From Dendrobium chrysotoxum (Eukaryota > Streptophyta > Magnoliopsida > Asparagales > Orchidaceae): 64,000 nt of DNA. The stretch spans positions 40,201,201 to 40,265,200 of the forward strand of contig CM034307.1 in the NCBI GenBank assembly GCA_019925795.1, in the 5' to 3' direction. The notes beneath the pieces were generated by a model, which made no database searches, had not been told where the DNA came from, and was given only the letters and a program-made list of their open reading frames with translations. Positions 19,904 to 33,400 of this stretch are shown in pieces; the stretch's first letter is position 1, and the number at the start of each line of letters is the position of its first letter. The position numbers were made by a program, and so were the translations under genes.

Positions 19904-22021
19904 TGAAAGTTTGGGGAGGTTGTTAGACCTCAATGAACTATTCCGAGGTGCACCAAAAGAGGGGGTGAATTGGTACTTTTAAAAATTACTGCTACAAAAA
20001 AAAATTCTTGCAAGAAAAATGATTTTTTTAAATAATTTTGAATAAGTAATTAATCTAACACATGTAGAAGCAAATCAGAGTTAAACATATTTTTCATTTT
20101 AAGGCATAAATATATCAATCAAGATATGAAATTTTTTCTTTTAGCAAATCACAAATTAACTTAATTATAGTTGATAGTAAATGATGATATTTGTGCAGTA
20201 AATTTAAATTGCATAAATAAAAATGTAAAAAAGTAAAAAAGCAAATAAGAAAGAGCACACCATAGATTTTATAGTGGTTCAGTCAACCTTGACCTACGTC
20301 CACTCCCGAGAGTCCTTCTCTCCGGGTATTACAGTAACACTATAATGTCTCTCTTTTTGCACCCTCAGCAAGATGGAGAAGCCCTTACAAGAATCACTTC
20401 CACCAAACCTGGTGTGGCGGAGAACCAAAAGCTATGCCATCCTTCTAGTGATGGTAGCAGACCTTCAATCCTTTTTCTCCCTCCTGGAGAAGACAGAGAA
20501 CCTGGAATCTTTCTTCATCCTCTTGGTGATGGCATAGAACCACAATTCTTTTTCTCCCTCCTGGAGATGATAGTAAACCTAGAATTTTTCTTCACCCTCC
20601 TGGCGATGGTGGAGAACCACAATCCTTTTTCTCCCTCCTGGAGAAGGCACAGAATCTAGAATCCTTCTTCACCCTTTTGGTGATGGCAGAGAACCACAAT
20701 CCTTTTTCTCCCTCTTAAAGAAGGCAAAGAACCCTATACTCCTAACTTTGAAGCTTCTCTCCTAAGAGAATCTTCAAGAACTCATCAAGGCCACAGGAAG
20801 AAGCTAGGTGTAAGCTTGGCTGGAGAAACCGTGTAAAACCCCTCACACTACTTCTCCCTCATATACAACCTCACCTTCTTCTTCCTCTCTAAACCCCAAA
20901 CTCTCAAGAAAAGATCTCCCTCAGAGTTTCTTTAACAGTCAAAGTCTCTTAGAAAAAAGACTTCAAAAGGTTGCTTAAGTAGTATGCTTCAAAAAACTTT
21001 ATTTTTATAATTTAGTCATCTCTATTCATGCAATATGATTTGGTATTATACATTATGATCAGTTCAAAAATACGACCCATCCAATATGATGATAACAATC
21101 ATTCAGATGAATTGTTCAATTTTAGCAAGCATATCGTAAAATATGATCGTAACTTCATATAATATGATTAGTTTAATTTTGCTCTATTCGTATAGGATGA
21201 TCACAGGGACGATTGAAAATCATCTCTATCAATCGTTTGGCATGATTCACATCATTCAGTATGGTTAGTGTAATACGAATAGTTCGTACAGTACAATATA
21301 AATATCGCACTATACGATTAGTTCAAAAATTAAGGTTTCGTTTGGTATAATCTCTGTGATGACTAGATTTTATCATTGTCAATCATATGATACAATCAAG
21401 ATCGCACTATATGATCAAGATCGTACAGTACGATTAGCAATATTTTATTAATTATGATTTGATTGACTAATTAGGGGGATAATTTAAGTAAGATTTCAAT
21501 TATCATACAGTACGATTAGTTCAAAATTTATTTTTCAAAATTCTTACTTAATTTACCTGGCGACTAGGTTTCTCAATTCATACAGTACAATTTGTATGAT
21601 ATAGTACAATTAGTATATTAATATTAATGATTCAATTAAATGTTAGCCTTATTCTTCGTATAACTGATCGTATAGTACGATTATAATCGTACGGTATGAT
21701 TAGTTCAAAAAATTTACTTCTCAAATTTTTCTCACTCCCCATGTGTGTGTGCACAGTCATTAATTTTTACATGCACCCTTACATGGCCAAACTCAAGAAT
21801 AAAAAATATAAGAAAGTTAAAATTATAGACTCTTTTGATTAACATCCTATTCTACCCAAACTTGAGTCTTCAATAATCTTGAGCTGTATATATTGCACCT
21901 AAAATGTTAGTGTGCACTTACAAAAATAATATCCATTATATATCTACTAGAAGAATTAAAAAACTCAATCAATAATATTTGTTATCATCAAAATCGCAAG
22001 CTAAGATCCTAGACTGCAATA
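19904..22021 (-). repeat. El3 3' LTR, complete; sister copia family
   Basis: 2118 bp. The plus strand reads TGAAAGTTTGGGGAGG at the start and GACTGCAATA at the end, next to a polypurine tract. Length, termini and the CCTTGACCTACGTCCACTCC block match the El4/El5 LTRs only in part, so this is a related but separate family. Between about 21030 and 21705 it carries decayed palindromes of the type ATCGTAC-N-GTACGAT (for example centres 21408/21427 and 21674/21693). A CTCCTGGAGA/TGGCGATGG-type repeat block of about 62 bp (about 20400-20720) stands where the El4 family has its 41-bp repeat. Confidence 0.82.
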
Positions 22022-22035
22022 ATCTCCCCCTTTTT
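22022..22035 (-). other. Polypurine tract of El3
   Basis: The plus strand reads ATCTCCCCCTTTTT, the complement of AAAAAGGGGGAGAT, directly beside the LTR terminus. A second C-rich tract lies at about 22087. Confidence 0.75.
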
Positions 22036-22399
22036 TATGATGATAAATATTTTTTATTGAAAAGCAAATTAATATTCTTTTCTCGTAATCTCCCCCTCAC
22101 TAGGTGATACATTTTAAAAATAGGGGCAAGAAATAAATAAAGAAATAAATATTTATTTTTTAAATTTAATTTTTTTTAATTAAAATAATAAGATAAAATA
22201 ATAGAAATCAAATAACACAAATAAAATTATAAGTAGAAAAAAGACTAGTTAATAAGTGCAAACATACAGACAACTAAACACTTACTCTCTCTTTTGACAT
22301 CACCAAAAAGGAGGAACTTATAAGATATGAGAGAAACTACAAAACATGAAAAATATGAAATACATCACACAAAAAACTAAAAGTGGGAATGCCCCTGAT
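22036..22399. other. El3 3' noncoding region
   Basis: AT-rich with no gene. It contains a second polypurine tract and TTTTGACATCACCAAAAAGG, matching the El2 stretch just after its extra ORF. Confidence 0.6.
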
Positions 22400-23497
22400 C
22401 AGGTGGTGGTGATTGTGGTTGTTAAAAATGTTTGTGGAACGAGGAGAATTGTTCTTGGATAGAGGGGATATGTTATCTAAACCACACCAAATTTGCCTCG
22501 TGCTGCTGTTGTTGTTATTAAATATGTGAGTCCATGCTGGTTTTTAGCCGATCGAGCTTCTGTATTATTCCTCATGAGGGTAAGAGTGGTAAGCTGGTGT
22601 AAGTGGTGGTGCTGGTTCTAGTACAAGTGCAACTGCAAGAGCAGCTCCCCCTTCTTCATCAAAATTAGGTTCCTCGTGCTCTTGCCCCTTTGATGATAGA
22701 AAAGAATATAAAAGGAAGCATCAGTGTAGAATATAGGAACATTGTCAGGAGGTGCAAGGTAGGTAATTTCAAATTTCTTTTCAAGGATATAAGAAATATC
22801 GTGACCAAGGGTGATATTTTGCTTTCTCCTAGTAGATGGAAGTCAAATAGGAGTTAGATTTTGGATATAGTCGATAAGCATTTAAGCTTCATCAAATTGT
22901 GTATCTAACATTATGAAGTAGGTGACCAAGGAAAGGAGTGGAGTAATATAGACACGATAGCTAGCTTTAATATGATTGAGGTCAGAAAAACATGTTGGAT
23001 AAGTTGTGCGTTTTGATTGAGAGAGTGGACTAAAGGTTGTTGTTGATTTAGAGTGACATTTTAGATAGTTAGATTTACAACACTTCAATCAAAATAAGTT
23101 GTAGAGGCTATGGATTGGGGATTAGGTCCTTCTACGGAAAGGTGGATATATTCCCTTAAATCCTCTTTAGTGATTTCTACAGGGTAGCGACACACATAGG
23201 AGGTCATGATGGATGCCTCAGCACTAATCCTTAGATTTCCAAGAAATTCGTATAGGAGTTTGGAGTTGAAGGGAAATGCGAGAGTGAGAAGAAATTGAAG
23301 AGTGGTGAAAGAAAAAAGGTTTATCACCTCGAAGTTTAGTACATGTTGATTTAACATTCTCAAGGGTGTGAGCCTCCTTGTATTTGTAGTATGCAGCTTC
23401 GGCTTCAACGGTTTGAAATCTATCATCAACTAGGCCACGAAAGGAAGAGCCTCCTTGGGTCATGCGACCTTGTTTGCTACCTCTTGCCAGTTGAGAA
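22400..23497 (-). pseudogene. Decayed extra ORF of El3 (env position)
   Basis: This is the counterpart of the El2 ORF at 9998-11134. Reading the minus strand from about 23497, the start is no longer ATG, but SKQGRMTQGGSSFRGLVDDR aligns with the El2 N terminus. It is followed by FLLTLAFPFNSKLLYEFLGN, NLRISAEASIMTSYVCRYPV and EITKEDLREYIHLSVEGPNP, and then YRVYITPLLSLVTYFIMLD, which matches RIHITPLLSLTTYYIMARR in El2. Two or three shifts separate these blocks. The acidic and Gln-rich tail region can still be traced to about 22400. The protein is diverged well beyond the gag and pol of the same elements. Function is unknown. Confidence 0.75.
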
Positions 23498-23576
23498 CTT
23501 AAAGTTGTAAGGGTATGACTTTGAAAGAAGAAAGGAGTTCAAGGTTGATTAGATTTAACTAAGGAAATCCCTCCAA

Positions 23577-23582
23577 TTTATA
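23577..23582 (-). promoter_or_regulatory. Candidate TATA box for the El3 extra ORF
   Basis: The minus strand reads CTATAAATTGG here, about 80 bp before the former start of the El3 ORF and about 23 bp from the nearest palindrome centre (23603). Both distances are close to those in El2. Confidence 0.5.
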
Positions 23583-23595
23583 GAATTTTTAGGTA

Positions 23596-23999
23596 ATCGT
23601 AGAATACAATTTTAGATCGTAAAGTAAGATCAGAGGGAGTTAAATCATCTAGACGACTTATCGAAAAAAGGTGGTCAAATTATATAGAATGATCAATATC
23701 ATAAAGGATGATCTTAACAGATTTTGTTCATCCCAAGGAGTCGTATGTATGCTTTTTTGACTAAATGGATCGTACAGTACAAATAGGTGTTCATACACTA
23801 CGAAGTGGAATTATTATCATACTGGCTGACTTGAATTCATCCAACAGCCTTTGACATGTGTATCGTATAATATGAAGGAGTGATCGTATAATACGATTGC
23901 CAATAATTGGATAAATTTGGACCGTTGATTTAACTAAAGGCAGAGATTTATGTAGGGATGTGTAGATCGTACAGTATAAAGTAAATCGTACAGTACGAT
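23596..23999 (-). repeat. Paired-palindrome array upstream of the El3 extra ORF
   Basis: Decayed copies of ATCGTAC-N-GTACGAT occur in pairs, for example centres 23869/23890 (21 bp) and 23973/23992 (19 bp). Others lie near 23603, 23620, 23770 and 23790. It occupies the same place relative to TATA box and ORF as the El2 array at 9380-9903. Arms carry AC/GT where El2 has CC/GG. Confidence 0.75.
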
Positions 24000-24203
24000 G
24001 TGAACAAATTTTAATTTTTTTTATTTTTTTGTTTTAGCCAGTGAAGAGTGTGTGGTGATCAGGGTACATCTACTAAATAATAAAAAAGAAGAAAAAGAAA
24101 GCAACATACACAAATTAATACATAAATTCAAAATTGACACAAACTCAATACACATAAAAAATGGTTGATTCCAAATGATAGAAGAATTTGGATTCATCCT
24201 GAA
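24000..24203. other. El3 post-pol spacer
   Basis: Short AT-rich stretch between the palindrome array and the pol stop. Nothing else is visible. Confidence 0.5.
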
Positions 24204-26760
24204 TTAAGCATGAATATCTATAATACCTAGTCTAGTCCTCAAGATGTTAAAGGTATCATAGGCTAGGGGTTTGATAAAGATGTTTGTCAATTGGTCTTTA
24301 GTAGCTATATGGTGCAATTTTATATCTCCCTTAGCTACATGTTCTCTTATAAAATGATGTCTAATGTTTATATACTTTGTGCTGGAGTGTTGAATTAGAT
24401 TTTTGGATATGCAAATGGTACTTGTGTTATCACACATGATAGGAATGGTGCGTACAGGTAGTCCAAGGTCTAGGATTTTTTACTTCAGCCATAGGACTTG
24501 AGCAACACAACTTCCTACCGAAACATATTCCACCTTAGCGGTGGATAGGGCTACTAAATTTTACTTTCTACTAGACCAAAAAAATTAATGATTGTCCTAT
24601 AAACTGATAGGTTTCTGATGTGCTTTTCTTATCTGCCCTACATCCTGCAAAGTCAGAGTTTGAATATCCTATGATCTCAAAGGATGAGCTATTTCTAGGG
24701 TACCAGATACCTAGGTTTTGGGTGCCTAATAGATATCTAAGAATTTTTTTAACAGTAGTCATGTGAGATTCTTTTGGATCGGTCTGAAATCCAGCAAAGA
24801 GATATACACTAAATATTATATTAGGTCTACTGACAGACAAATAAATAAGTGATCCAATTATCCCTCTATATTTCTTCTGATCAACTGATTTTTCATTTGG
24901 AACCTTATCTAACTGATAGAGCTCATAGGAGTATTCATTGCCTTAACATTATCCATCTCATATTTCTTAAGAATATCTTTAATATATTTTGAATAGCTAA
25001 GGAAGATTCTATTATCCATTTGCTTTACACTAAATCTAAGGAAATAATTGAGCTCTCCCATTATTTTTATCTCAAACTCTTCACTCATTATCTTTGAATA
25101 TTCATCATAAAGATCTTTATTCGTGGATCCAAATAATATATCATCGACATAAATTTAAATAATTAGTAGATCTTCTCCTACTTTCTGAAGGAATAGGGCA
25201 GTGTCTACACTACCCTTAATAAAGAATTTTTTAGGAGGAATGTGCTTAGCCTTTCATACCAGGCTCTAGGTGCTTACTTTAATCCATATAATGCCTTTTT
25301 TAACTTGAACACATGATTAAAAAATTGAGAATTTTCAAAACCTGGGGGTTGCTCAACATACACATCTTCTTTAATCTCCCCATTTAGAAATACACTCTTA
25401 ACATCCATTTGATACAACTTAAATCCTCTAAGGAAAGCAAAGGCTAGTAGTACGCTAATGACTTCTAGCCTAGCTACAGGGGAAAACATTTCCTCAAAGT
25501 CTATTCTTTCAATCTGATTATACCCCTTAGCTACTAATCTGGCATTATTTCTCACCACTATGCCAGAGTCATTCATTTTATTTTTAAAAACTCTCTTATA
25601 CCTACCACACTCTGGTCCTTAGGTCTTCTGACTAATTCCCATATATCATTTATAATAAATTAATTTAGCTCTTCTTGTATTATTGGGATACATAATTTAT
25701 TAGCTAGGGCTTGATCTATGTTGGTGGGTTCTATTATAGAAATAAAAGTAGAATGATTAACCTCCTTCCTACGTCCATACCTAGTTCTAACACCTTCAGA
25801 TGGGTCTCCTAGGATAAGTTCTTTAGGATGACTAAATGAGTATCTCTATTCTCTAAGCAAGGGCTCCTGAGGTTCTACTCTATCCCCTAAGTCAATGGCT
25901 TCTGCCCCTTAAATGGCCTCTACTTCTTCATCTTCTAGTCTAGATTTAGAGGTTCTATTAGATTCATCTAACATAACATAGATAGATTCTTCTGCTACTA
26001 AGGTTCTCTTATTGAAAATGCTATAGGCCTTACCTACAGATGAATAGCCTAAGAAGACTCATTCATCAGATTTGGGATCAAATTTTTTTAAAGGTGATTT
26101 TCTATTGATCAGGATAAAATATCTACACCCAAAGACATGTAAGTGAGAAAGGTTGGGTGTCCTACCCTTAAGGAGTTCAGAGGGTGTCTTATTTAACATG
26201 GATCTAACATTCACTCCATTCAGTCATAATAAGATATATTTACTGCTTCTGCTCAAAAGTATTTAGGGAGAGAATATTTAGCTAGCATGGCCCTAGCCGC
26301 TTCTACCAAAGTTCTATTTTTTCTTTCAGCTATTCCATTCTGCTAAAGGGGTCATAGGAGCAAAAAAGTTATGCTCTATCTCTATCTCTTGATAATAGGA
26401 TTCAAAATTTTCATGCTCAAACTCTCCACGACGATTATTATGAATGGTTAATAGTTCACATCCTAATTTTTTTCTATCTAGGTGGAGAAGGTTCTAATTT
26501 TCTCAAATGATTCACTCTTTTATGCTAGGAATCTAACCTAGGTGAATCTAGAATAATTATCAATGATTATAAATTCATATGATTTCTCTTCTAGGCTGGC
26601 AATACTAACAGGTCCAAATAGGTTCATATAAATAATTTTTAGTAGCCTAAAGGTGTTAATTTACTTAATTGAATGAAATTAAGGCTTAAATTATTTTTTT
26701 AGTTGGCAGTCATCACATAGGTGGTCCTTAGTGAAATCTAGATGTCAAGAACCGCCTTAA
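24204..26760 (-). pseudogene. pol: Pol of El3: integrase, reverse transcriptase, RNase H; broken, gag absent
   Basis: Minus-strand copia pol. RNase H is at 24204-24560 (MCDNTSTICISKNLIQHS, HFIREHVAKGDIKLHH). Next come TASRPDI-like and GYSNSDFAGCRADKKST codons (24571-24840). Reverse transcriptase follows at about 24950-25660 with ARLVAKGYNQIERIDFEE, YQMDVKSVFLNGEIKE and a YVDD region near 25150 that now carries a stop. Integrase remnants run about 25980-26740. Sequence then jumps from the GAG-pre-integrase region straight to the primer site near 26762, so gag and protease were removed by one internal deletion. Many stops and shifts are present. Confidence 0.85.
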
Positions 26761-26767
26761 TACCACT

Positions 26768-27208
26768 TGAAAATTCGGGGAGATTGTTAGACTTCAATAA
26801 ACTATCCTAAGGCGGACCAAGAGGTGGTGGGGTGAATTGGTACTTTTAAAAATTACTGCCATAAAAAATCTTGCTAGAAAAATGATTTTTTAAAACAATT
26901 CTGAATAAGTAATTAATCTAACACATACGGAAGCAAATCAGAGTTTAAAATATTTTTTATTTTTAAGACACAAATATATCAATTAATATATGAAAATTTT
27001 TCTTTTAGCAAACCACAAATTAACCAAATTGTAGTTGATAACAAACAATGAGATTCATGTAATAAATTCAAATCGTAGAAATAAAAATGCAGAAAAGTAA
27101 AAAAGGAAAAAAGAAAGAACATACTAAAGATTTCATAGTGGTTCGGTCAACCTTGACCTGCGTCAACTCCCCGGAGTCCTCCACTCTGGGTATTGCACTA
27201 ACACTATA
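26768..27208 (-). repeat. El3 5' LTR, cut by the El4/El5 array
   Basis: It starts TGAAAATTCGGGGAG after the complement of the primer site and matches 19904 onward for about 440 bp. It stops at AACACTATA, where the El4 LTR begins. The same point in the El3 3' LTR (near 20342) continues ATGTCTCTCT, so the El4/El5 array is nested in this LTR. I did not find the missing remainder at the right end of the array. Confidence 0.8.
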
Positions 27209-28916
27209 TGAAAGTTTGATAGGGATGTTAAGCCCTGATTAACTAGTCCCGAGGCTAACCAAGAGGGGGGTGAATTAGTTATTTAAAAATTTGAGAGCAA
27301 CAGGAACAATCTTTTCGATGATTTGCAGCGGAAATAAGTAAACACATAAACAAAAAGATTAACTATAGATTTCACCAAAGCAGTTAATAACAAAAAACTA
27401 AAGTGAAGAAAATAATCAGAAAGAACACACCAGATTTTATAGTGGTTCGGTCAACTTGACCTATGTCCACTCCCCGGAGCCTCCCCTCTGGGTATTGTAC
27501 TAACTCAAAGTGACTCTCCTTTTATTCCCACAGCAAGGCGGAGAAGCCTGTACAAAAACTCCTTTCCACCGACACGGTGAGGCAGAGAACCTAACCTCCT
27601 TTCACTTCCTCCTAAAGCAGGCAGAGAACCTCAGACTCCTTTCGCTTCCTCCTGAAGTAGGCAGAGAACCTGAACTCCTTTCGCTTCCTCCTGAAGCGGG
27701 CAAAGAACCCTAATCTTCTTGTCGACGATCCTCCCAAGAGACACCGACAAGACCAGAGATGACAAGCGAAGAAGACGTCTCTGATCCTTGCTTGGAGCAA
27801 CCTTTGTGAATCCCTCATAAACTCCCCCTCACAAGATCCTCTCTCTCTCTCTCCCCCAAACTCTCTCTCTAGGGTTTCTTTGTAAAGAAAAGTGGTAAAA
27901 GATTTTTCTTATTGGAAGAAAAAGATCTTTTAAAGGAGGGCACTAAAATTGCCTTAAATCTCAACTGGTCGACAAAAATAATCCAGGACGATAGAAATAT
28001 CATCCTTTACGATTAGTTCAAAATCAACTGTTTCAGTTTGGACGATCAGACTCTTCTGGACGATCAGTAGAAAAAGTTGATCAGATCGTCCCGTACGATT
28101 CTACGATCGTCCGGGATGATTAGTGTAAATCCAGGAATTTCATCCAGAAGACCGCTCTTGTTGTCCATAGGAACTTGTGCTGGACGATCCAAAAATGACT
28201 TGATCATCCAGGACGATACTAATATCGTCCTGTACGATTAGAACAAAAAGTGCCAAAATTATCCTGAGCACCGCTCTGGACGTACAGCTGAAACACACTG
28301 GACAATCATGATCATCCTGGACGATCTTGCGATCGTCCCGAACAATGTGATCGTATCAATTAAATATTAATTACTTTCCTTAATCACTAGACTAATTTAG
28401 GCAAGATTGTACTGGATTGTCCAGGACGATACACGTATCGTTCGGGACGATCAGATCAAATCTCTAAAAATAAAACTTGCCTAACTTAATCTAGAGGCTG
28501 AGAATTTCTCATTTAAGCCTATCGTCCCGTACGATGTATGGATCATCCAGGATGATATGCTTAATCAGACACACTTAACTTGGTCGTACTAATTAGGGTT
28601 TCTATTTTCACTTGATCGTCCAGGAGAATGTGAATATCGTCCAGGACGATCTGAACAAAAATTTGAACAGAAACTCTAATTCACTCAAGCTCTCCCCCTG
28701 AGTGTGTATGTGCAAGGTTACTTAGCTAGGGGATCAGTTACATTACAATTGACTCAAGAAAAGGAAAATAATATATTAAACACACTTGGACCCGATCTTG
28801 AGTTGGCTTGAGTTGCTTTTGATCTTTTGTACCTGAAATGGGTTAGCCAAAAAAAACAGAATATAAACATATTTGTCATTATCAAAATTATACTTTTTGA
28901 AACTAAATTTGCAACA
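27209..28916 (-). repeat. LTR A of the El4/El5 tandem (El4 3' LTR)
   Basis: 1708 bp on the minus strand. The plus strand reads TGAAAGTTTGATAGGGATG to AATTTGCAACA. It contains the reversed 41-bp repeat (about 27595-27705), a CT-rich leader (about 27840-27872) and the palindrome array 27978-28650. A polypurine tract complement follows at 28917. Confidence 0.9.
27978..28650 (-). repeat. Paired-palindrome array in LTR A
   Basis: Pairs centred at 27985/28006, 28092/28113, 28210/28231, 28318/28339, 28423/28444, 28528/28549 and 28622/28643 all have 21-bp spacing. One weaker pair at 28039/28057 has 18. Steps of 107, 118, 108, 105, 105 and 94 mirror those in the El2 3' LTR. Confidence 0.9.
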
Positions 28917-30430
28917 ATCTCTCCCTTTTTGATGATGGCAAATATTAGTACAGTAGTTTAAAGTAAAAGAACTAAGAGTTAACCAACGCACATCGAAAAA
29001 TAGATTTCTTTCCAAGTTTCATTGAATAACTAAAATAGTATAGGAAAATAACTACAAAGGAAATAAACAACACAAAATAAGATCAATACATAAATAAAAA
29101 ACTACTACAGCCAACTCCCCCTTTTAACATCACAAAAAGGAGGAGGAACAGAGACAACAGAATAAACAGAAACTACATAAAATATAAAACTAAAACGGAG
29201 GCGGATCCCAAAAACATAAACAGTAAAATGAAAAATAGAACCAACGTACATAAAACTCGAAACGAGAACACAAAAAATAATTTTTTTTAATCAATCTGCT
29301 CCAGTAAATCAGAATTTTCTCTTAACTTTAAATCCAAAAACCAATAAGAAGACGATTGACAGTGCTGAAATCAAAAAAAAGTTGGAAAATCGACTTTCGT
29401 AACTCCCACCTCGGACACCTTATAGATGCAAATCCCTTTCAAAAGAAAAAATCCAATTTAGAAGAAAAGAAATTAGATTCGAAAAGAGATCCTTTCAAGC
29501 CTCGTTCCAGAAAAATAGCTGATATAATAGTGTTCCAAAGTAATAAATCAGAAATCAGGATTTTCAAACTCAAGCTTTTGAAAATATTAAGTGGCGCACG
29601 AATTTTTCTAAGACATTTAACGTTCTTAAATGGAAGAAAGCTTGATTTGGGCTCATTTTGTACCTCATTTTCAATTTATTTGGCGCTTTGCGCATCTTTT
29701 GATTTTTGATACACTTTGTGTATCTTTTAGTTTGGCAACATTTCACATCTTTTCAGCTTTGGGCTCATTTTGTGCCTTTTTTCTTTCAATTTGTTTGACG
29801 CACTGTGCATCTTTTGTAAGCTTTCTCTCTCTCAAAATTATTAAAGGATCTCAGCTGTAAAATTACCTTCTAGACATAAGAGACGCCAAAGCTTACTCTC
29901 TACAATAAGGAAGAGTAATTCACAAAATAAAAACCATACATCATATGATAAGTGCAATCACTTGGTTTAGAAAATTATATTAATGACTCAAGACTTTGAA
30001 AATACTATTCATATGAGATAGATTACTGTAGGAAGATAAAATAAATCTCTATTTTAAAAACTAATATTTTAATTTTAAAAAAGATTTTTATCCAAAAGAA
30101 ATAATACACCAGTAAAGGAGTTAGAGGAAGAGAAACAATCATCAATGTTTCTTTCCTTTAACAGATCCAGTGGAATCAATCACTGCTTACCAGCTTCCAA
30201 ATAAAAATAAGGTAAAACTCTTAGTCAGAAATCCAGTTTATCAGAAGTAGTGAGCAGTGATCGGATTTTGAAAAGCATAAAACAGTAAATAAAAGAGATG
30301 AACCAGTAAATAAAAATAGGTAGAAAATCACATCAAAATAAATACTCAAATCAAACTAACATCAAGGCTAAAATAGAAATCAGCAGGAAAAATAAAAAAA
30401 GGACAAATCAGAAATTAGTATTCATCAAAA
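28917..30430. other. El4 post-pol noncoding region (extra ORF deleted)
   Basis: Two polypurine tract complements (about 28917 and 29125) are present. It then continues with sequence collinear with El2 9240-8028 in reverse. The ~2-kb block of El2 with the array, TATA box and extra ORF is missing. No gene is supported. Confidence 0.75.
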
Positions 30431-33400
30431 TCAAGCATTTATATCAATCACTCCTAATCTGGTCCTCAAAATGCTGAATGAGTCAAAGGCTAGTGGTTTA
30501 GTAAATATGTCAGCCAGCTGATTTTCAGTTGCTACATGATGTAGCTCAATGTCCCCTTTTGTAACATGATCTCTAATGAAGTGATGTCTTATATCAATGT
30601 GTTTGATTCTAGAATGTTGGATTGAATTCTTAGAGATGCAGATGACACTAGTATTATCACACATAACAGAAATTATGCCCACAGGTAATCCTAAATCTAA
30701 GACTTGCTGCTTCAACCAAAGAACTTGGGCCACAAAACTTCCTAAGGTAATGTACTCAGCTTCAGCAGTGGAAAGTGCAACTGAGTTCTATTTTCTACTG
30801 GACCAGGAGACTAAAGACTGTTCTATGAATTGACAAGTTCCAGATGTGCTCTTTCTATCCACCCTACACCTTGCAAAGTCAGAATCAATATATCCAATAA
30901 TCTCAAAAGAGCTGTTGTACCTAGGGTACCAGATTCTTAGGTTTGGGGTCCCTAAAAGATATCTAAGAATTCTCTTAACAACAGTCAGGTGGGACTCTTT
31001 AGGATTAGCCTAAAACCTAGCACAAAGATAAACACTGAACATAATATCAAGTCGGCTAGCAGTAAGGTAAAGCAGTGATCCAATTATTTCTCTATACTTC
31101 TTCTGATCAAAAGATTTTCTACTTGAATCCTTATCTAACTGAACAGAGGAGCTCATGGAAGTGTTGATTGGCTTGGCTTTGTCCATTTCATATTTCTTCA
31201 AAATGTCCTTAGTATATTTAGATTGATTGAGAAAGGTTCCATCATTTATTTGCCTTACGCTAAACCTCAAAAAGTAGGACAATTCTCCCATCATACTCAT
31301 CTCAAACTCCTTACTCATTATTTTAGAAAACTCATCATATAAATATTTATCAGAAGATTCAAAAATTATATCATCAACATAGATCTGGATAATGAGAAAG
31401 TCATCCCCTATTCTCCTCAAAAAAGGGTGGTGTCTACGCTCCCCTTAACCAACTCTCTTTCTAACAGGAATGTGCTAAGCCTCTCATACCAAGCTCTGGG
31501 TGCCTGTTTCAATGCATAAAAGGCCTTTTTTAATTTGTAAACATGATTTGGATATTAGGAACTCTCAAAATCTGAGGGTTATTCTACAAAAATATTCTTT
31601 TTTATTACCCCATTTAAGAAGGCACTCTTGACATCCATTTGAAACAACTTAAATCCCTTATAACAGGTAAAGGCTAGTAGCACTCTAATGGCTTCCAATC
31701 TAGCTACAGGGGAAAAGGTCTCCTCAAAATCAATCCCTTCAATCTGATTATATCCCTTAGCCACCAATCTTGCCTTATTCCTAACCACCACACCAGAATC
31801 ATTCATCTTATTCTTAAAGACCCACTTGGTTCCCATTATACCTTAATTTTTTAGGTCTTTCTACTAGCTCCCAAATATCATTCCTTATAAATTAATTCAA
31901 TTTCTCTTGCATAGCTAAGATCCAGAACTCATCAGAAAGGGCTTGATTGATGTTGGTGTGTTTAGTCATTGAGATAAAGGCAGAGTGATTTACTTCCTTC
32001 CTAAGTCCATGCATAGTCCTAACACCTTCAGAAGGGTCTCCTAAGATTAGTTCTTTAGGATGACTCAAAGAATATCTCTAATCTCTAGGTAAAGTGGTTT
32101 GAGGTTCTACCCTTTCCTCCAGATTTGTATTTTCAACCCCTTGGGTAATCTCCTCTACCCCTTCTTCTTCCTCAACTCTAGTCACCTTAGGATCAGATTC
32201 ATCAAACATCATATGAGTTGTCTCTTCCACCACCAAAGTCCTCTTATTAAACACCCTAAAGGATTTCCCCACACTAGAATAGCCTAAGAACACTCCTTCA
32301 TCAGATTTGGGGTCAAATTTTCCTAAGGATGATTTCCCGTTGTTCAGAATGAAAACCTTACAGCCAAAGACATAGAGGTGGGACAGGTTTGGAGTTCTAC
32401 CCTTAATGATCTCATAAGGTATCTTGTTCAGAATGGATCTAACATTCACCATATTCAGCACATAACAGGCAGTGTTCACCGCTTCAGCCCAAAAATATAT
32501 TGAAAGTGAATACTCAGCAAGCATGGCTCTAGCGGCTTCCACTAAGGTCCTGTTCTTCCTTTTAGCTACCCCGTTCTGCTGAGGGGTCCTAGGAGCTAAA
32601 AAGTTATGACTAATCCCTTGCTCCTCACAGAAAGTTCCAAACTTCATATTTTCAAACTCTCTACCATGATCACTATGAATAGTCAAGATCTCACAACCTA
32701 ACTTTCTCTGAATCCATGTGGAGAAAGACTTAAACTCATCAAATGACTCAGATTTATGTGACAAAAATTTAATCCAAGTGAACCTGGAGTAGTCATCTAC
32801 ATTCACAAAACCATAGACTTTTCCCCCTAAGCTGGCATTGCTAATGGGTCTAAAGAGATCCATGTGAAGGACTTCTAAAGGTCTAGACGTGCTAATATCC
32901 TTAACAGAGTGAAAAGAGGACTGGACTTGCTTCCTTAATTGACAGGCATCACACAGGTGGTCCTTAGTGAACTTAAGCTTGGCAACACCTCTAACTAAGT
33001 TCTTTTGGGTGACTCTCCTAAGAGTTTTTATACTGGCATGACATAATCTCCTATGCCACAACCAAGACTCATCCGCAGCCACTTTTAAGTAAATTGAAAC
33101 ATCAGCTTTAAAGCAACTTACTTCCAGCATGTAGACATTATTGATCCTTTATCCCTGCAAAATAGATTTGTCATTTAAGCTTATTATGCAGCAAGTGGGC
33201 AGGAATTTGATGTTGTATCCTTTGTCACAGAGCTGACTGATGCTCAGCAGGTTGTGTTTTAATCCATCTATAAGTAAAATATTATCAATCATAAAATTCT
33301 TTGAATCACTAATTATACCAGTTGCCTACCACCCTCATGGTGGTGTTATCTCCAACTGTAACCTTGCCTCTAGCCCTGGCCTCCAGCAAAATAAACTGAT

